Counted from the stretch's first letter, positions 22,354 to 42,492 are shown. The stretch is DNA of 64,000 nucleotides from Muraenolepis orangiensis (GCA_027704905.1 CM051015.1:17747727-17811726); one strand, 5' to 3'. Notes: generated from the letters alone by a model not told the origin. A program made the numbers and translations.

Positions 22354-24136
22354 CAGGGCTGCCAAGTTTCAGGAAAAAGTAGGAGTGAGACTTTCGGGGG
22401 AAGATGCGGTCGGCCGGCGGCGATTTTTTTTTGGCCTTTTTAACGTCGATTTAGAGGAATATCTCAATTTAAATTAACATTAAGACTTGTGATGTCTTCA
22501 CCCCCATGCCAGCTGCTCTCCCTGCACTGTCGGCCTCCTCATGCTTATATAGTGTTAATAATTGACCAGCACAAGTAGAAATGAAAACAATTGTAACAAG
22601 AAAGTTTGACAAATAAAATACATTTATTTATAAAATGTCAATATAAAGAAAATATACATAGCAGCCTTTTAAGAAACAATAGCAGCCTTTTCCTTTTAGT
22701 GCATTTTTTTCAAGTGTAACACAATTAGAACCAGAATAATATATATATAATATATATTATAAAAAATGCATGTGCATGTCTTTGTGTGTTTTGGTTTACA
22801 TGACATGTCTCATGTTGTAGGTGTTTGTGGCAGATTTTGATGCCTTGATGACAGAGGGAGGGGGCTCCCATTTGAAACACTGTGGCTCAAGGTTTGCCAT
22901 CTTCACAGTCATGATGGATGATACAGTTCCATGAAAAGCCAAACTGTTTCGGGGTTTGGTTTTGTTCAGTCCCACCACAGAGAACACTCGTTCAGCATCA
23001 GCATTTGAATGTGGAAGTACCAACACCAACTTGGCAATACGAGAGAGCCTCCCAAATCTGCTCATACCGGTCACCTTTGAAAAATGTACATAGGAAGCCA
23101 AATTACTCTCAAGTATTTTTGTATAGAATTAAGTTGATTACGTCAATGGGTATTTCAAAGGGTGCAGAATAATTCTTACCTTATTCTTCATTGATGCCAT
23201 GTTCCCCCAAAAGCTCTCAATGTCGAACGTGGCTGGGTCTTCGGGCATGGCAATGTCCATGGACTGGTAGTCCAGAAACTCCTCACTCAGTTTGTAACGC
23301 TCGTCAGGTAGGTTGTATGGGAGAAGTTCAGGAAACCTAAAAAGAACACAATGTGCACTGATCTGGTAAAGTAATGTAGCTGAAACAGGTTGTTTTTCAG
23401 ATGTGGTCATTAAACTTTACAATCTATTAAGAAAATGTTAAGAAAATGTGACAAGAGCCTGGTCTTTAACCTGCTCGACTTATTAAGCATATTGAGATAA
23501 CTTGTGTTATGATTTGGCACTATAGATAAATGTACTTGACTTGATACCCCAACTAACCTGTCGACAAAGTACAAGGCGTGTACTTTCTGTAGAAAGATTG
23601 ATGCAATATGTTCTCATTCCCAACACCAACCCAACATGTCAGTATGAGACTGGGAATAAGACCGGTGTTGAGTCACTTTAGCAATCATCAACAACCACAA
23701 TAGTTAACTTGAAAGCACCCCTTTAAGTATCTTCATCACATCAGTGATTGATTGATTGATTGAATACTTTATTAGACAGAAATGCAAACAGCACAAGGTA
23801 CAGTCACACATTTGGGCTAAAAGGATAACATAAAAAAAGTCCTGTGGACTTGTTTCCATTGTGGTCCTATGTGTGTGATGAGATGAGATGACATTATCAA
23901 ACTCATAACTTGTCTGCACAAGCAGCCCTCTAACAAACACAAACAGTATTATGTGAGTGAGATCAGTGAGTGGATAGTGTATGTGCATCTGCTGATGTGA
24001 AACTTGGAGGATTACCTGGCAGTTGGTTTGATGGGTCCTTATAGAGGATTTCATGCAATTCCCGGTGCTGCAGTGCTGTGGGCTTCAGAAACTTTGAGAG
24101 CAACTTGGGGATGAAACCCCGTATCTACAAATTTGT
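22354..24136 (-). mobile_element. hAT transposon, 3' half only
   Basis: Left terminus CAGGGCTGCCAAGTTTCA is inverted relative to the terminus at 45160 (CAGAGCTGCCAAGTCTCA on the minus strand). Inside are C-terminal transposase exons on the minus strand. The other half is missing: the sequence stops abruptly at about 24136, where the rsph1-bearing duplicated segment begins. A gattgattgaatactt-type retroelement tail is inserted at about 23745. Confidence 0.75.
22796..24130 (-). pseudogene. hAT transposase, C-terminal exons
   Basis: Three minus-strand coding blocks separated by intron-like sequence. About 24018-24130 reads FIPKLLSKFLKP..LHEILYKDPSNQLP, ending at a GTAATC donor. About 23180-23340 reads FPELLPYNLPDERYKL...FDIESFWGNMASMKNK, with a GTAAGA donor. 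The last, about 22796-23075, reads RIAKLVLVLPHSNADAERVFS to a stop, the hAT dimerisation motif with PHSNADAERVFS. The N-terminus is absent here. A matching N-terminal type occurs at 43.5-44.5 kb. Confidence 0.7.
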
Positions 24137-25425
24137 ATTTACACTGCACACGTGATGACGTCGTATACACACGCGCTAGGCTGTTTGTTAGTTGCTGTTA
24201 CAAAAAGCACAGACGAGGGCAGACTTTGACCGTTTTTATTATATGTTATTATTATTATTATTATTATTATTAATAATGTTTTATTGTTCAGTAAAAAAAT
24301 GTTAATCTCACAAGACATACAAACACAAAACTCCAAAAATCCGTAAACAAATAAAAGATAAACACAAGGCTATAACAAATCCACACACAAGCCGAGGTCA
24401 GAAGGTCAGTTCACATCTTCTGTAGATGCTGCACGCTCGTTTGAATCTGTCAATTACACACACACACGCGTACACATGCACACAGACACACACACACACA
24501 CTATGTTATTTTTATGCTTTTGTATTTTTCCTATTATTTTTAACAAACTGATCAACAATTGAAATATGCAAATTCATGTGACATGACTGTGTTTATAACC
24601 TAGCCCTTAACACATCGTAGTTTTAGGTTAGCTTAATGAGTCAAAGTCGTTAAAGGCCATGGATTCCAGGCAGTGTCCTGGGTCATGGTGTGTGATGCTA
24701 TAGGAACAGTGTGTCTGCTTCGTAACTCTCTGGGTGCAGGAGGCGTGCACCAGGGCAACCAACTGGGGTCACCTGACTCTCTTCAGAACCTCTTCAGGGT
24801 TTCCTGTTTCCACCGCGTACTTAAGAGTTCTGTCTCGCCCATCTGAGGTTGAAAGGCTACAGGGTTGTCATAAAAATGTATGATTCTAATTGTGCCAAGG
24901 GGGGTATGTGTGTGTGTGTGGGGGGGGGGGGGCTAGGGTTCACCTGGTGTGGGCCCGGTGGACCCAGAGGCTGGACCCGAGAGCTCTTTCGGGACCCACT
25001 TGGGGGCCGAGGAGGAGGAGGAAGGAGAGACAACAAGAAATTATGTTTAGTATAGTTTTAGTATAGTATAGTATAGTGTAGTGTAGTTGTAGGAAATGAA
25101 CACTGCGGGAGGGAATCAGAGTAAGTGTTCCATTGTACTTGTACAAAACCTCTTGAATCGTGGGTCTTGAAGACAGTGAATGGACACACATCTCTTATTT
25201 ACCACAGGAAGACATGTTCCGTCCTGGAGCTTAGAAAGCGACACCACCAGTTGTTAAGTTAAGTGTTAATTACAAACTATACCAATAACTACAACTATCA
25301 CAGAGTATATGTCGCTCGCAGGTTGCTTTGGATAAAAGTATCTGCTGATGGGGTAGTTTTAAATGTATTACATGTTATCTTTAAATGTTGACACACTGTC
25401 CAAAAATACCGGTGTGTGTGTGTGT

Positions 25426-25468
<43 letters not shown>

Positions 25469-25924
25469 TGTGTCGCCTGCATTGACAATGTAATAATATA
25501 CCCACTATACAGGAGTGGGTGGTAGAGTAGCATAGGCACATGCCGTGTTCTTAAGTGTTATGCTAGTGTACATAAGATAATGACAATGGGATAGTGATTC
25601 TACTACTCCTTAATGGCATTCTCAACCCCCCCCCCCCACACACACACACACACACACACACACAGTCACAGTCTGCTATCTCTCGGTTCAACTCCAAGTC
25701 CCTTGCCGTACAGAATGACTGGGTCACATACTATGTTTGATAAGATAACACTTTGTTACAGCCTTACCGTTATAATATCCTGGAAAACTATGTCATATAA
25801 TGATAGTCACATAACAAACAAAGAGGGTGAAATGAGAGGGTTAGACGAATGAAAGCTCTCCTGGAAGGGGTTGACATGATCCACAGCCACCAGGCGTGTT
25901 TGAGGTGCACTATTACAGACTAAC
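24137..25924 (-). other. rsph1 copy 1: 3' region, exons not resolved
   Basis: The exons that should encode the last conserved GPGKYVF-like block and the acidic tail of RSPH1 were not identified. Weak candidates on the minus strand: a frame ending FNDFDSLS-stop at about 24630, kept open in both copies despite a 3-bp indel, and an AATAAA on the minus strand (24235-24240). 25300-25360 carries ttgctttggataaaagtatctgc, a common fish repeat tail. A G-run lies at 24921-24931. Confidence 0.35.
25413..25473. repeat. (GT)n microsatellite, copy 1
   Basis: About 60 bp with two GG interruptions. The equivalent tract in duplication copy 2 (35811-35988) is three times longer. Confidence 0.95.
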
Positions 25925-28491
<2,567 letters not shown>

Positions 28492-28751
28492 ATTCAGATG
28501 GAAGTTGTGAATGTTAATGTAGTATAATTTCTACTCGGGTGGAAATAAGAATCTTTGAGAGGTCCGGATACTAAGTGCAATATCTTTATTGAACAAAAGC
28601 AACAAATGAAAGCATCTATACTGCAGCAGGATGAAGCCTGCCTGATACCAATCCACAGACTGGCGACGCGCTCCTTTACCACACATTTATATAGTGGTCT
28701 GAGAGGTACAACCAGTATCCACTACTCTGGTTGGTCACGGTGTCTTCGTTG

Positions 28752-28805
28752 TGACGTCACAAGTTGACAAGCTCAAACCCCCCAGGGGGTCGTATCCCTG
28801 GCAAC
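28752..28805. promoter_or_regulatory. CRE and RFX X-box-like site, rsph1 copy 1
   Basis: TGACGTCA (28752-28759) is a perfect CRE palindrome. GTATCCCTGGCAAC (28792-28805) fits the X-box GTNRCC(0-3)RGYAAC with one mismatch in the left half and a perfect GGCAAC right half. RFX factors drive ciliary genes through X-boxes, so a site about 300 bp upstream of an rsph1 start is expected. Retained in copy 2. Confidence 0.65.
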
Positions 28806-29149
28806 GCCTGTTGGTCGCCTCAACTCGCATGGCCCTTACAATGCATACAGTATCACAGATAGTGTTTTAGTTTTATACTTGGTGTACAAAAATAAACATT
28901 AACTTTTTTAAGTTTGAAACGGTTCGAACCTGTACTGTAGTTCAACAGGAAAGAGACTTGGATGAATTGGCACTGGTTACTCCAGTAGGCAATGTGTACA
29001 GTTACCACGACAACGACGTTGACGTCAACTGGTTTACGTCGATCACGTAGCAGACGACACGACACGACACAACAGTTGACGGTAGGCTATAACTTCACGT
29101 TAAAATATAATTATTAATTATATTTTTATAATTAATAATTATATAAATA

Positions 29150-29185
<36 letters not shown>

Positions 29186-29218
29186 TAATTAAAAAATATA
29201 TATATATCATTTTTTTAA

Positions 29219-29323
29219 ATGGAGAATGGTAAGCTTTATGGTGACACCTCAGCGGATGGTCCGCTTGGTGAACAACTAATGACCAGAGAAGTCAAAGATC
29301 AGCCAACCAATGTCTTTGACTAA
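29219..29323 (+). other. Small 34-codon frame conserved in both duplicates
   Basis: ATG-to-TAA frame starting MENGKLYGDTSADGPLG. The identical frame lies at 41003-41107. AATG|GTAAGC at its fourth codon also looks like a splice donor. No family recognised; it may be chance conservation in a recent duplicate. Confidence 0.25.
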
Positions 29324-29647
29324 CTGTAAAAAAACTGTATCACAACTACCTACCTCTCTATAGTTTACATATGTATTACTAAGATACCTGTTTACTGTAC
29401 CTGCCATATATATTTAAATATGTTGATAGAACTGCTCCTACCCCTGTATATACATTTATATATGCCATACATTTATATATGCTCACTTGTATATACGTTT
29501 ACATTTATACATATTTATCCTGCTTTCAATAACTGATCACTACCTGTTAAATACTCACTTACCTGTATATATATATATATATACACCTATTATTATGCTC
29601 ATATCCAGTGGCGAAGCGTGTCTATCACAACTGGACCTTCTGTAGAC

Positions 29648-29990
29648 CAGGGGTTCCCCAACTTTTCAGCCCGCGACCCCCAACATAACAGACCCCCCCC
29701 CCCCCTATCACCGGAGGGACTGGAACATTAAAACAACGTGTGCACAGATCTTCACCATCGAGAACATCGTGAAGTCCAAGGGGGGGGGGGGGTAATCGTG
29801 ATATTGAAAATTGTGTGGGGCTTTTTTTTTCAGCTGCAAATGATACTGTCGTGAATCTGTCGGAATCAAAATTCCTTTATTCGTCACCCGTACATATATA
29901 AAAATATCTATGCACACGTTTTTATTAACAATAAAAACCTCATGGTCACATCAAGAGGATTCTGAAATCATCTCGCGACCCAAATCCATG
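29648..29990. mobile_element. Short hAT-like MITE, right end missing
   Basis: Starts CAGGGGTTCCCCAACTTTT after CTGTAGAC (29640-29647), like the complete copy at 41479-41786. The homologous sequence stops at ctcgcgacc (about 29990), before the right inverted repeat, coinciding with the end of the duplicated segment. Confidence 0.75.
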
Positions 29991-30407
29991 CTACACATCT
30001 ACTCGACGAGCCGATGGCTGAAACCGGCGACCGGCTTGAACTTCACTTGGTGTCAAGTGTGTTTGTGTGTGGTTAGATTATAACGCCCTCTACTGCAGGG
30101 GATGATGATAAAAATATAAAATCTGGTGTGGATGTATAATTCGCTATACGTCTATGATCACCATCATGCTCCCTACATAAAAAAAAACACAAATCCCAAA
30201 TACACTTTAAATAAATCCCTAAACATATATACATATATTTATAAATGTAGATGTTTATTTATATGAATATGTCCAAATGGATCCAATGTAAAGAAAAATG
30301 TAAAAAAAACGTCGTACAGGTTGGTTGTTCTATGCTATATAACGACGAGTTGTATACATACTGTTGTTTTTAACCACCAACCGCATGACTACACTTATAA
30401 ACAAGAC
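29991..30407. other. Upstream region of cln5, no gene seen
   Basis: Unique-looking AT-rich sequence between the duplication end and the proximal cln5 promoter. The minus-strand frames over cln5 exon 1 are shadows. Confidence 0.5.
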
Positions 30408-30424
30408 CACGTGACCTGACGTCA
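30408..30424. promoter_or_regulatory. E-box/CLEAR-like and CRE pair upstream of cln5
   Basis: CACGTGAC (30408-30415) followed at once by TGACGTCA (30417-30424), about 100 bp upstream of the cln5 ATG. CLEAR elements (GTCACGTGAC, bound by TFEB/TFE3) control lysosomal genes. This one has the core and one perfect flank. Confidence 0.5.
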
Positions 30425-30521
30425 CTGACAGGGAAGTGGCTTTGAAAAGTATCTTCCCGTCTATTTTCTTTCCTGAGGACATTGGGGTCCTGTGTGCCTG
30501 AGAGAGAGTGAGTGAGCTGAC

Positions 30522-31522
30522 ATGAGACCCGTAGCGACTCTCGTGTGTGTGCTAACCCTGGGCCTGTGTTCGTGGCTCTGTGTGAGCGCATACGGCACAC
30601 ATCTCTCCACGGGTCCACAGGAGTGGCCCGTCCCATACAGGTATGATGGCCAAACATAGAACCGGATCAACCTGAACCCTGATCTTCTCAATCAATCAAT
30701 GTGACTCAGTCAGTGCTGTGTACTCTAGTCCTTCTGACATGCTCGTTGTTATGCCGGGGTCGTAGAGTCCCCTCTAACTCGTACTCTACGTGCATAGTTA
30801 TAATCATCCGCAGCAACAATCATGTGACCTGCATAGAAACCTCGTACCAACTTATGGTACATCATTGTTTTTAAAGTGTGCCGTGCGCTTGTTGAATCCA
30901 TCCCAATGGCATTTAGTATATAGTAGAGTCAAGATTCTTATGTTTACTGTAGCTTTTTTTAGTTTTTAGCTCCGCCATCCAAGGAGGTAAGGGAGGAGGT
31001 TATGTTTTACCTGTCTGCCTGTCTGTCTGTCTGTCGGCAAGATAACTTAAAAAAGTTATTATGTACGGAATTGGACAAGACTGATTAGTTGATTAGATTA
31101 CGTATGGGCCAGTTGATCAACAGTTGATTCGATTTTGGCGCAGAGGTCCAGGACATAGTTGGCGGCTGGTGCATTTTTCACCAGCTATACCGCCCCCCCC
31201 CCACTTCACGATCGCGACCCCCCCCCCCCCCTGGACTTGCTCGGCTCCCAGACTCTGGAACATCCCACAGTCTGATTCTATAACAACTTACGAAACCCAA
31301 CTAAAAACCCATCTGTTTAAACTGGCATATCCCTTATGAACGGTACCATCTTTCTTCCTTTCTTCATTTTACTTCCTGTTTGTCTTGTTTTAAACCCTGC
31401 GGACACTTTGTGAAGTCCACTGTTTTTACTTTTTTTATATTTTCATAATTTTAATTTTACTCTAGCATATATGCTCTGTAAGGTGTCCTTGGGTGTCTTG
31501 AAAGGCGCCCAACAAATAAAAT

Positions 31523-31564
<42 letters not shown>

Positions 31565-31768
31565 CTTGAATCAGCAATTGGCTAAACTGCTACAGAGACC
31601 CGCCTTCGTGGGGCGCATTGAAAAGCGCCCCAGCAGCATCGTCATACAAATGCGCCTGCAGTGTACTAGGCATATGTGTACTAGGAAAAGCATATTATGT
31701 TGCGCAAATTATTTTAAAATCATATTTTACACATATTTCTGGGTGCATTCCACACACATATTGACAAT

Positions 31769-31799
<31 letters not shown>

Positions 31800-34085
31800 T
31801 TTTTATTGTTTTTTTTTGTGTGCGTGTGGTTTGGGGGGGGGGCGGCGCCCCAGCGCCCCCTATGGGCCAGCCGCCACTGGTTGAAGGATTCTTTAGCATT
31901 GGGAGATAGGGCAAAGGGGACGTGTGGGTGTGGCGGAGGTATGCACTCCACAGAGGTTCCCTCGAGTGGATGTTTCTTATGCTTTTCATTGTATTTGACA
32001 ACAGGCGGGTTGACGAACGACCCGATGTGGACTCGTACTGCCAAGCCCGGTACCCATTTTGCTCGACTGGTGAGCGTGACGGGCGCATACCCTACATGAG
32101 GGACACTGATAGCATTTCAGTATATCGACTGCAAGCACCCGTTTGGGAGTTTAAGTACGGAGATGCCCTGAGTAAACTTGTAAGTAGAAAGAAGGAAAGG
32201 AAGTACAGTAATTGGTGCTTTTACGTTGTGGAATCATGACACACACACACACACACCATACTAACGGTTATGTCTGTGATTTTCTTTTTCTTCATACAGC
32301 ACATAATGCACGATGCCATTGGATTCAGCAGTGGTGAGACGCAGAGGAACTACACCATGGAGTGGTACGAGCTCTTCCAGCTGGGAAACTGCACCTTCCC
32401 TCACCTGAGAGCGGAAGTCAGCGCTCCTTTCTGGTGCAACCAGGGGGCAGCCTGCTTCTTCCAGGGGATAGACGACGAGCACTGGTCACAGAACGGCACC
32501 TTGGAGAAAGTGGGAGTGATCACTGGTGAGAAAAAGGCTTCACACATATTCGCTCGAGTACAGATGACAGGGAATTTGGCCTTGTGATTCTTATCACATA
32601 TTGTTTTGCATATGCAATATTGTAATCAAACCCTAAAAGCGAACCCTAATGGAAAACCCTAAAACCACACCCCATAACCAAAAATAAAACGATACACTAA
32701 CCCTAATGGGGTCTATCCCTAACCATAACAATAACCCCAACCCTATCCCCAACCTTAACCCTATCCCCAACCTTAACCCTATCCCCAACCCTATTCCCAA
32801 CCTCAACCCTAAAGGTGAATACTAAAGGCGGTATGGTTCTACCAGTCCATCTTGCGGGGTCTCTTCGTACGAGGGTTGGCTCTCAGCAGTCAAGTTCAAC
32901 TCTGGTCTCATAAAAAAATGTACAGACTTAATTTCTTTGCAATGTTTATCATGCCCTGCTGCAAAGGGAGTTTCCCTTGTGGGACAATAAAACATGAACT
33001 GAACTGAACATTCTTTACAATGATTTAACATTTTTATTCAGATTCAGATAACTTTATTTATCCCGAGGGAAATTAAGGTGCAACAGTTGACACAGGGGGA
33101 ATAAATGCACACACAAATATACTAATACCTAAAGCTAAATAACAACAAACTAAACAAAGAGAGAGAGAGAGAGAGCGCGCTAGCTAAGTTGACGTTGTGA
33201 TACTTACTCCTTTGCTTCAAGAGAACAACATGCAGTCTGGACATGCTAACAGTCACTCCAGTGAATACCAAGGGGTATAGCTAAGCGGTAGAGCCAGTTG
33301 CCTGCAGAGCAACAGGTCCCAGTTGAACTCTGGTTTACTGCTAACTTTATTCCAGCAATCTATTCCCCTAACTCTCTAGAACTCTGTCACTAACCTTAAA
33401 ACAACCCTGTTTATAACACTAGTCACCTGACCAGTCAAAACACCTGTTGAAAAAGAGGTGTTGAATTTCAACGAGAGTCAAAAGAGACTGTTTGACTGTG
33501 TTAAAAGTATATATAATAATAATAATGTTTCGGGAAAATTGGTGGAAAAACTAAGCGGAGCTGTACATCTACTTTCCTCTCCCAGGTGACATGTTTAACG
33601 ACATGGCCCGGTGGGTGCAGCAGGACAACCAGACTGGTGTCTACTACGAGACGTGGACGGTGCGGTCCGACCCCGGGCCCAACGCCACGGTGTGGTTTGA
33701 GTCCTTTGACTGCTCCCAGTTCACCCACCGCACCTACGGGAAGCTGGCCGAGCTCGGGGCCAAGCTGTCCAGCCGGTCCCAGACCAACTACACCAAGGTG
33801 TACCTGTACAGCGGAGAACCCACCTACCTGGGCAACGACAGCACCATATTCGGACGGCCCGATATGAAAAACCTGGCAGCCGACATCCGGGAATTCTACT
33901 ACACCTTCAGGCCCCACCAGTCCTATGTGGAGTTAGCCATTAGCTTAGTGGAAGTGTTTGAGAAGGTGGTGTTGCACAAGAACTTCTACCTGTATTACAA
34001 TTCTGAATATTGGCATCTGCCCATGAAGTCGCCCTACATGCAAATCAAATACGAAGAGGTGCCTTTTCCAATAGGAGTGTATTAG
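30522..34085 (+). CDS. cln5: CLN5, lysosomal bis(monoacylglycero)phosphate synthase, complete
   Basis: Four exons (30522-30640, 32005-32179, 32300-32525, 33586-34085) join in frame into 339 aa. Residues 1-23 form a signal peptide ([17 protein letters not shown] core). The mature part matches human CLN5 closely: [23 protein letters not shown]-like [64 protein letters not shown] and YWHLPMKSP. His102 (IMHDAIGF) and Cys216 (SFDCSQF) are 114 residues apart, as are the catalytic His166 and Cys280 of human CLN5. N-glycosylation sequons include NYTM, NCTF, NGTL, NQTG, NATV, NYTK and NDST. It is a soluble lysosomal enzyme, reported as BMP synthase and thioesterase. Loss causes neuronal ceroid lipofuscinosis in humans. 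It lies divergent from rsph1 copy 1 and between the two rsph1 copies. Confidence 0.96.
30970..31150 (+). repeat. Dispersed repeat copy 3, cln5 intron 1
   Basis: gcctgtctgtctgtctg, caagataacttaaaaaagtt, gtacggaattgg and gattacgtatgggccag: same order as copies at 1030 and 12880. The remaining right part probably resumes at 31880 after other insertions. Confidence 0.55.
31150..31879 (+). mobile_element. LINE 3' remnant and hAT-type end in cln5 intron 1
   Basis: About 31220-31339 encodes [18 protein letters not shown].. to a stop, a LINE ORF2 C-terminus. It is followed by gaaaggcgcccaacaaataa and an (ATT)n tail at 31527-31562. 31840-31879 ends in CCTATGGGCCAGCCGCCACTG, the inverted form of the CAGTGGCGGC hAT terminus, and tagttggcggctggtg near 31159 may be its partner. 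No target duplication was found. (AT)n at 31770-31792 and a G-run at 31832-31840 lie inside. Confidence 0.5.
32626..32816. repeat. Degenerate telomere-like CCCTAA/CCCCAACC tract
   Basis: Irregular CCCTAA, CCCTAT and CCCCAACCTTAA units fill cln5 intron 3. Too degenerate for a functional telomere tract; it may be a minisatellite or an old interstitial array. Confidence 0.7.
33030..33120. repeat. Retroelement tail in cln5 intron 3
   Basis: ttcagattcagataacttta then tttatcccgagggaaatta, the typical 3' end of a common fish LINE or SINE. Confidence 0.5.
33272..33343 (+). repeat. tRNA-Cys-derived SINE head or pseudogene
   Basis: GGGGTATAGCTAAGCGGTAG matches the 5' end and A box of vertebrate tRNA-Cys. 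GCCTGCAGAGCAACAGGTCCC is the anticodon arm with GCA. The B box (agttgaactct) is degenerate and the acceptor stem does not close, so this is not a functional tRNA. Confidence 0.6.
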
Positions 34086-34540
34086 TTCTCCATCCGTATG
34101 CCTTAAGATGTGAAGGCTAAGCCTGCTTTAGCCAACGCCACTTTAATTATGGTCAGACTATTTCAGACTGTATGATTTAGTAACATTTTACATTATCTTC
34201 CTCTCCATATGAACCCCATGGAGTCATTACCTGCTGCCTCGACCACAAGTAGATCTGAGTTCCAAAGGTGTTTCTGTAGTTGCTGTCGTGGTGTGCCGGA
34301 CACATCTCATTTAGATAGTATTAGATCACCAGCGGTTTTCTAACGTAACGTTTTTGTCCGCACACATAATCAAAAAGACATCATGTTCAGCCAGGGTTTG
34401 GTACTAGTTTACACACATGTCGTTCACTATTTACACACGTTATTTTACGTACACATGTGGACACATGTTGGAAGCCAATCGTTGGTTCTTGTAACGCCGC
34501 CATCTTCACATGGAAACGCTGTACACCAGTCTCTCACTTA
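34086..34540. other. cln5 3' flank up to the duplication, no gene seen
   Basis: Presumed 3' UTR. No clear AATAAA before the duplicated segment starts. Repeated acacatgt motifs are present at 34415-34465. Confidence 0.5.
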
Positions 34541-40271
<5,731 letters not shown>

Positions 40272-40533
40272 ATTCAGATGGAAGTTGTGAATGTTAATGT
40301 AGTATAATTTCTACTCGGGTGGAAATAAGAATCTTTAAGAGAGGTCCGGATACTAAGTTCAATATCTTTATTGAACAAAAGCATCAAATGAAAACATCTA
40401 TACTGCAGCAGGATGAAGCCTGCCTGATGCCAATCCACAGACTGGCGACGCGCTCCTTTACCACACATTTATATAGTGGTCTGAGAGGTACAACCAGTAT
40501 CCACTACTCTGGTTGGTCACGGTGTCTTCGTTG

Positions 40534-40587
40534 TGACGTCACAAGTTGACAAGCTCAAACCCCCCAGGGGGTCGTATCCCTGGCAAC
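40534..40587. promoter_or_regulatory. CRE and RFX X-box-like site, rsph1 copy 2
   Basis: TGACGTCA at 40534-40541 and GTATCCCTGGCAAC at 40574-40587, identical to copy 1 in sequence and spacing. Confidence 0.65.
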
Positions 40588-41346
40588 GCCTGTTGGTCGC
40601 CTCAACTCGCATGGCCCTTACAATGCATACAGTATCACAGATAGTGTTTTAGTTTTATACTTAGTGTATAAAAATACACATTAACTTTTTTAAGTTTGAA
40701 ACGGTTCGAACCTGTACTGTAGTTCAACAGGAAAGAGACTTGGATGAATTGGCACCGGTTACTCCAGTAGGCAATGTGTACAGTTACCACGACAACGACG
40801 TTGACGTCAACTGGTTTACGTCGATCACGTAAAAGCACGTAGCAGACGACACGACACGACACAACAGGTGACGGTAGGCTATAACTTCACGTTAAAATAT
40901 AATTATTAATTATATTTTTATAATTAATAATTATATAAATATATTTTTATAATTATATATATATAATTATAATTAAAAAATATATATATATCATTTTTTT
41001 AAATGGAGAATGGTAAGCTTTATGGTGACACCTCAGCGGATGGTCCGCTTGGTGAACAACTAATGACCAGAGAAGTCAAAGATCAGCCAACCAATGTCTT
41101 TGACTAACTGTAAAAAAACTGTATCACAACTACCTACCTCTCTATAGTTTACATATTTATTACTAAGATACCTGTTTACTGTACCTGCCATATATATTTA
41201 AATCTGTTGATAGAACTGCTCCTACCCCTGTATATACATATATATATGCCATACATTTATATATGCTCACTTGTATATACGTTTACATTTATACATATTT
41301 ATCCTGCTTTCAATAACTGATCACTACCTGTTAAATACTCACTTAC

Positions 41347-41349
<3 letters not shown>

Positions 41350-41435
<86 letters not shown>
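41350..41435. repeat. (AT)n microsatellite
   Basis: About 85 bp of AT, against about 20 bp at the matching place in copy 1 (29565-29582). Confidence 0.95.
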
Positions 41436-41437
<2 letters not shown>

Positions 41438-41478
41438 AGTGGCGAAGCGTGTCTATCACAACTGGACCTTCTGTAGAC

Positions 41479-41786
41479 CAGGGGTTCCCCAACTTTTCAG
41501 CCCGCGACCCCCAACATAACAGACCCCCCCCCCCCCCCCACTATCACCGGAGGGACTGGATCGTGATATTGAAAATTGTGTGGGGCTTTTTTTTCAGCTG
41601 CAAATGATACTGTCGTGAATCTGTCGGAATCAAAATTCCTTTATTCGTCATACATATATAAAAATATCTATGCACACGTTATTATTAACAATAAAAACCT
41701 CATGGTCACATCAAGAGGATTCTGAAATCATCTCGCGACCCCCCCCCCCCCTCGGGGTCCCGCGACCCCCACTTTGGGAACCCCTG
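41479..41786. mobile_element. Complete hAT-like MITE with 8-bp target duplication
   Basis: 308 bp. Left end CAGGGGTTCCCCAA and right end TTGGGAACCCCTG are inverted repeats; CTGTAGAC flanks both sides (41471-41478, 41787-41794). Contains C-runs. Confidence 0.9.
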
Positions 41787-41794
41787 CTGTAGAC

Positions 41795-42492
41795 CACCAC
41801 CCCCACCATCACCACCACCATTCGAAAATTCAGTTGTTCTAGTCAGACGGACGTCACGGAGGAGTCACTTTATGCCTTATATCATTTAGGCAGATCAGAT
41901 TGTCGCAGCCAATTTCCAAGTGTACCATAGTTGTAAAGCAGTGTCCATGTAGTGAAGTAACAGACCACCACAGACCACCACACACAGGCTATCGGTGAAA
42001 GGGACAGTCTAACACGCTTCACGTGAAAAGGCTTAACGTAACTTTGGAACTTTAAGTTCCAAAATAGCGATCAATAATCACCAAATGTCTCTGGCATATG
42101 TCTTGTCATTAGCACTTTCACCTGTCAAAATGAAAGTGAAAAGGTGAAAGTGCTAATGACATATGCCAATTAGGTGATTATTGGTCGCGGTTTTGGAACT
42201 CTTAGTTACGTCAAGTCTTTTCACGTTAAGCGATGCAAAGAAAGATCAAGTCCAAACTCTCAATTCAAATGCACAATGCTTAACAAACCCAAGTCAGCCA
42301 TTAACTAATCAGTCAACAAGTGTGTGGAAACAAAATGCAACAACCAGCTCAACGAGACGCAACACTGAGACAAAACCAGCAAAGACAAATGAGTGTCACT
42401 CACCAATGATGTTCACTTAAAGACCAAATCCATTCTCCTGTCCTTCTGGATGAATTGTTCGACCACCATCAGGTCATAAAGATGATCGCTTT
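41795..42492. other. Fold-back sequence, no gene seen
   Basis: About 42015-42232 is a large imperfect inverted repeat: gcttcacgtgaaaaggctta pairs with its near-complement at the right end, and gcactttcacct with aggtgaaagtgc in the centre. It resembles a fold-back MITE. The rest is unassigned. Confidence 0.6.

Noticed and set aside
24600..24850. rsph1 3' terminal exons
   Set aside because: Acceptor and donor-like sites and a frame ending FNDFDSLS exist in both copies, but there is no clear match to the RSPH1 C-terminus, so no exon was called.
33272..33343. A functional tRNA-Cys gene
   Set aside because: A box and anticodon arm are recognisable, but the B box and acceptor stem are degenerate; better read as a SINE head or pseudogene.
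33501..33917. A 138-aa minus-strand frame
   Set aside because: Antisense shadow of cln5 exon 4.
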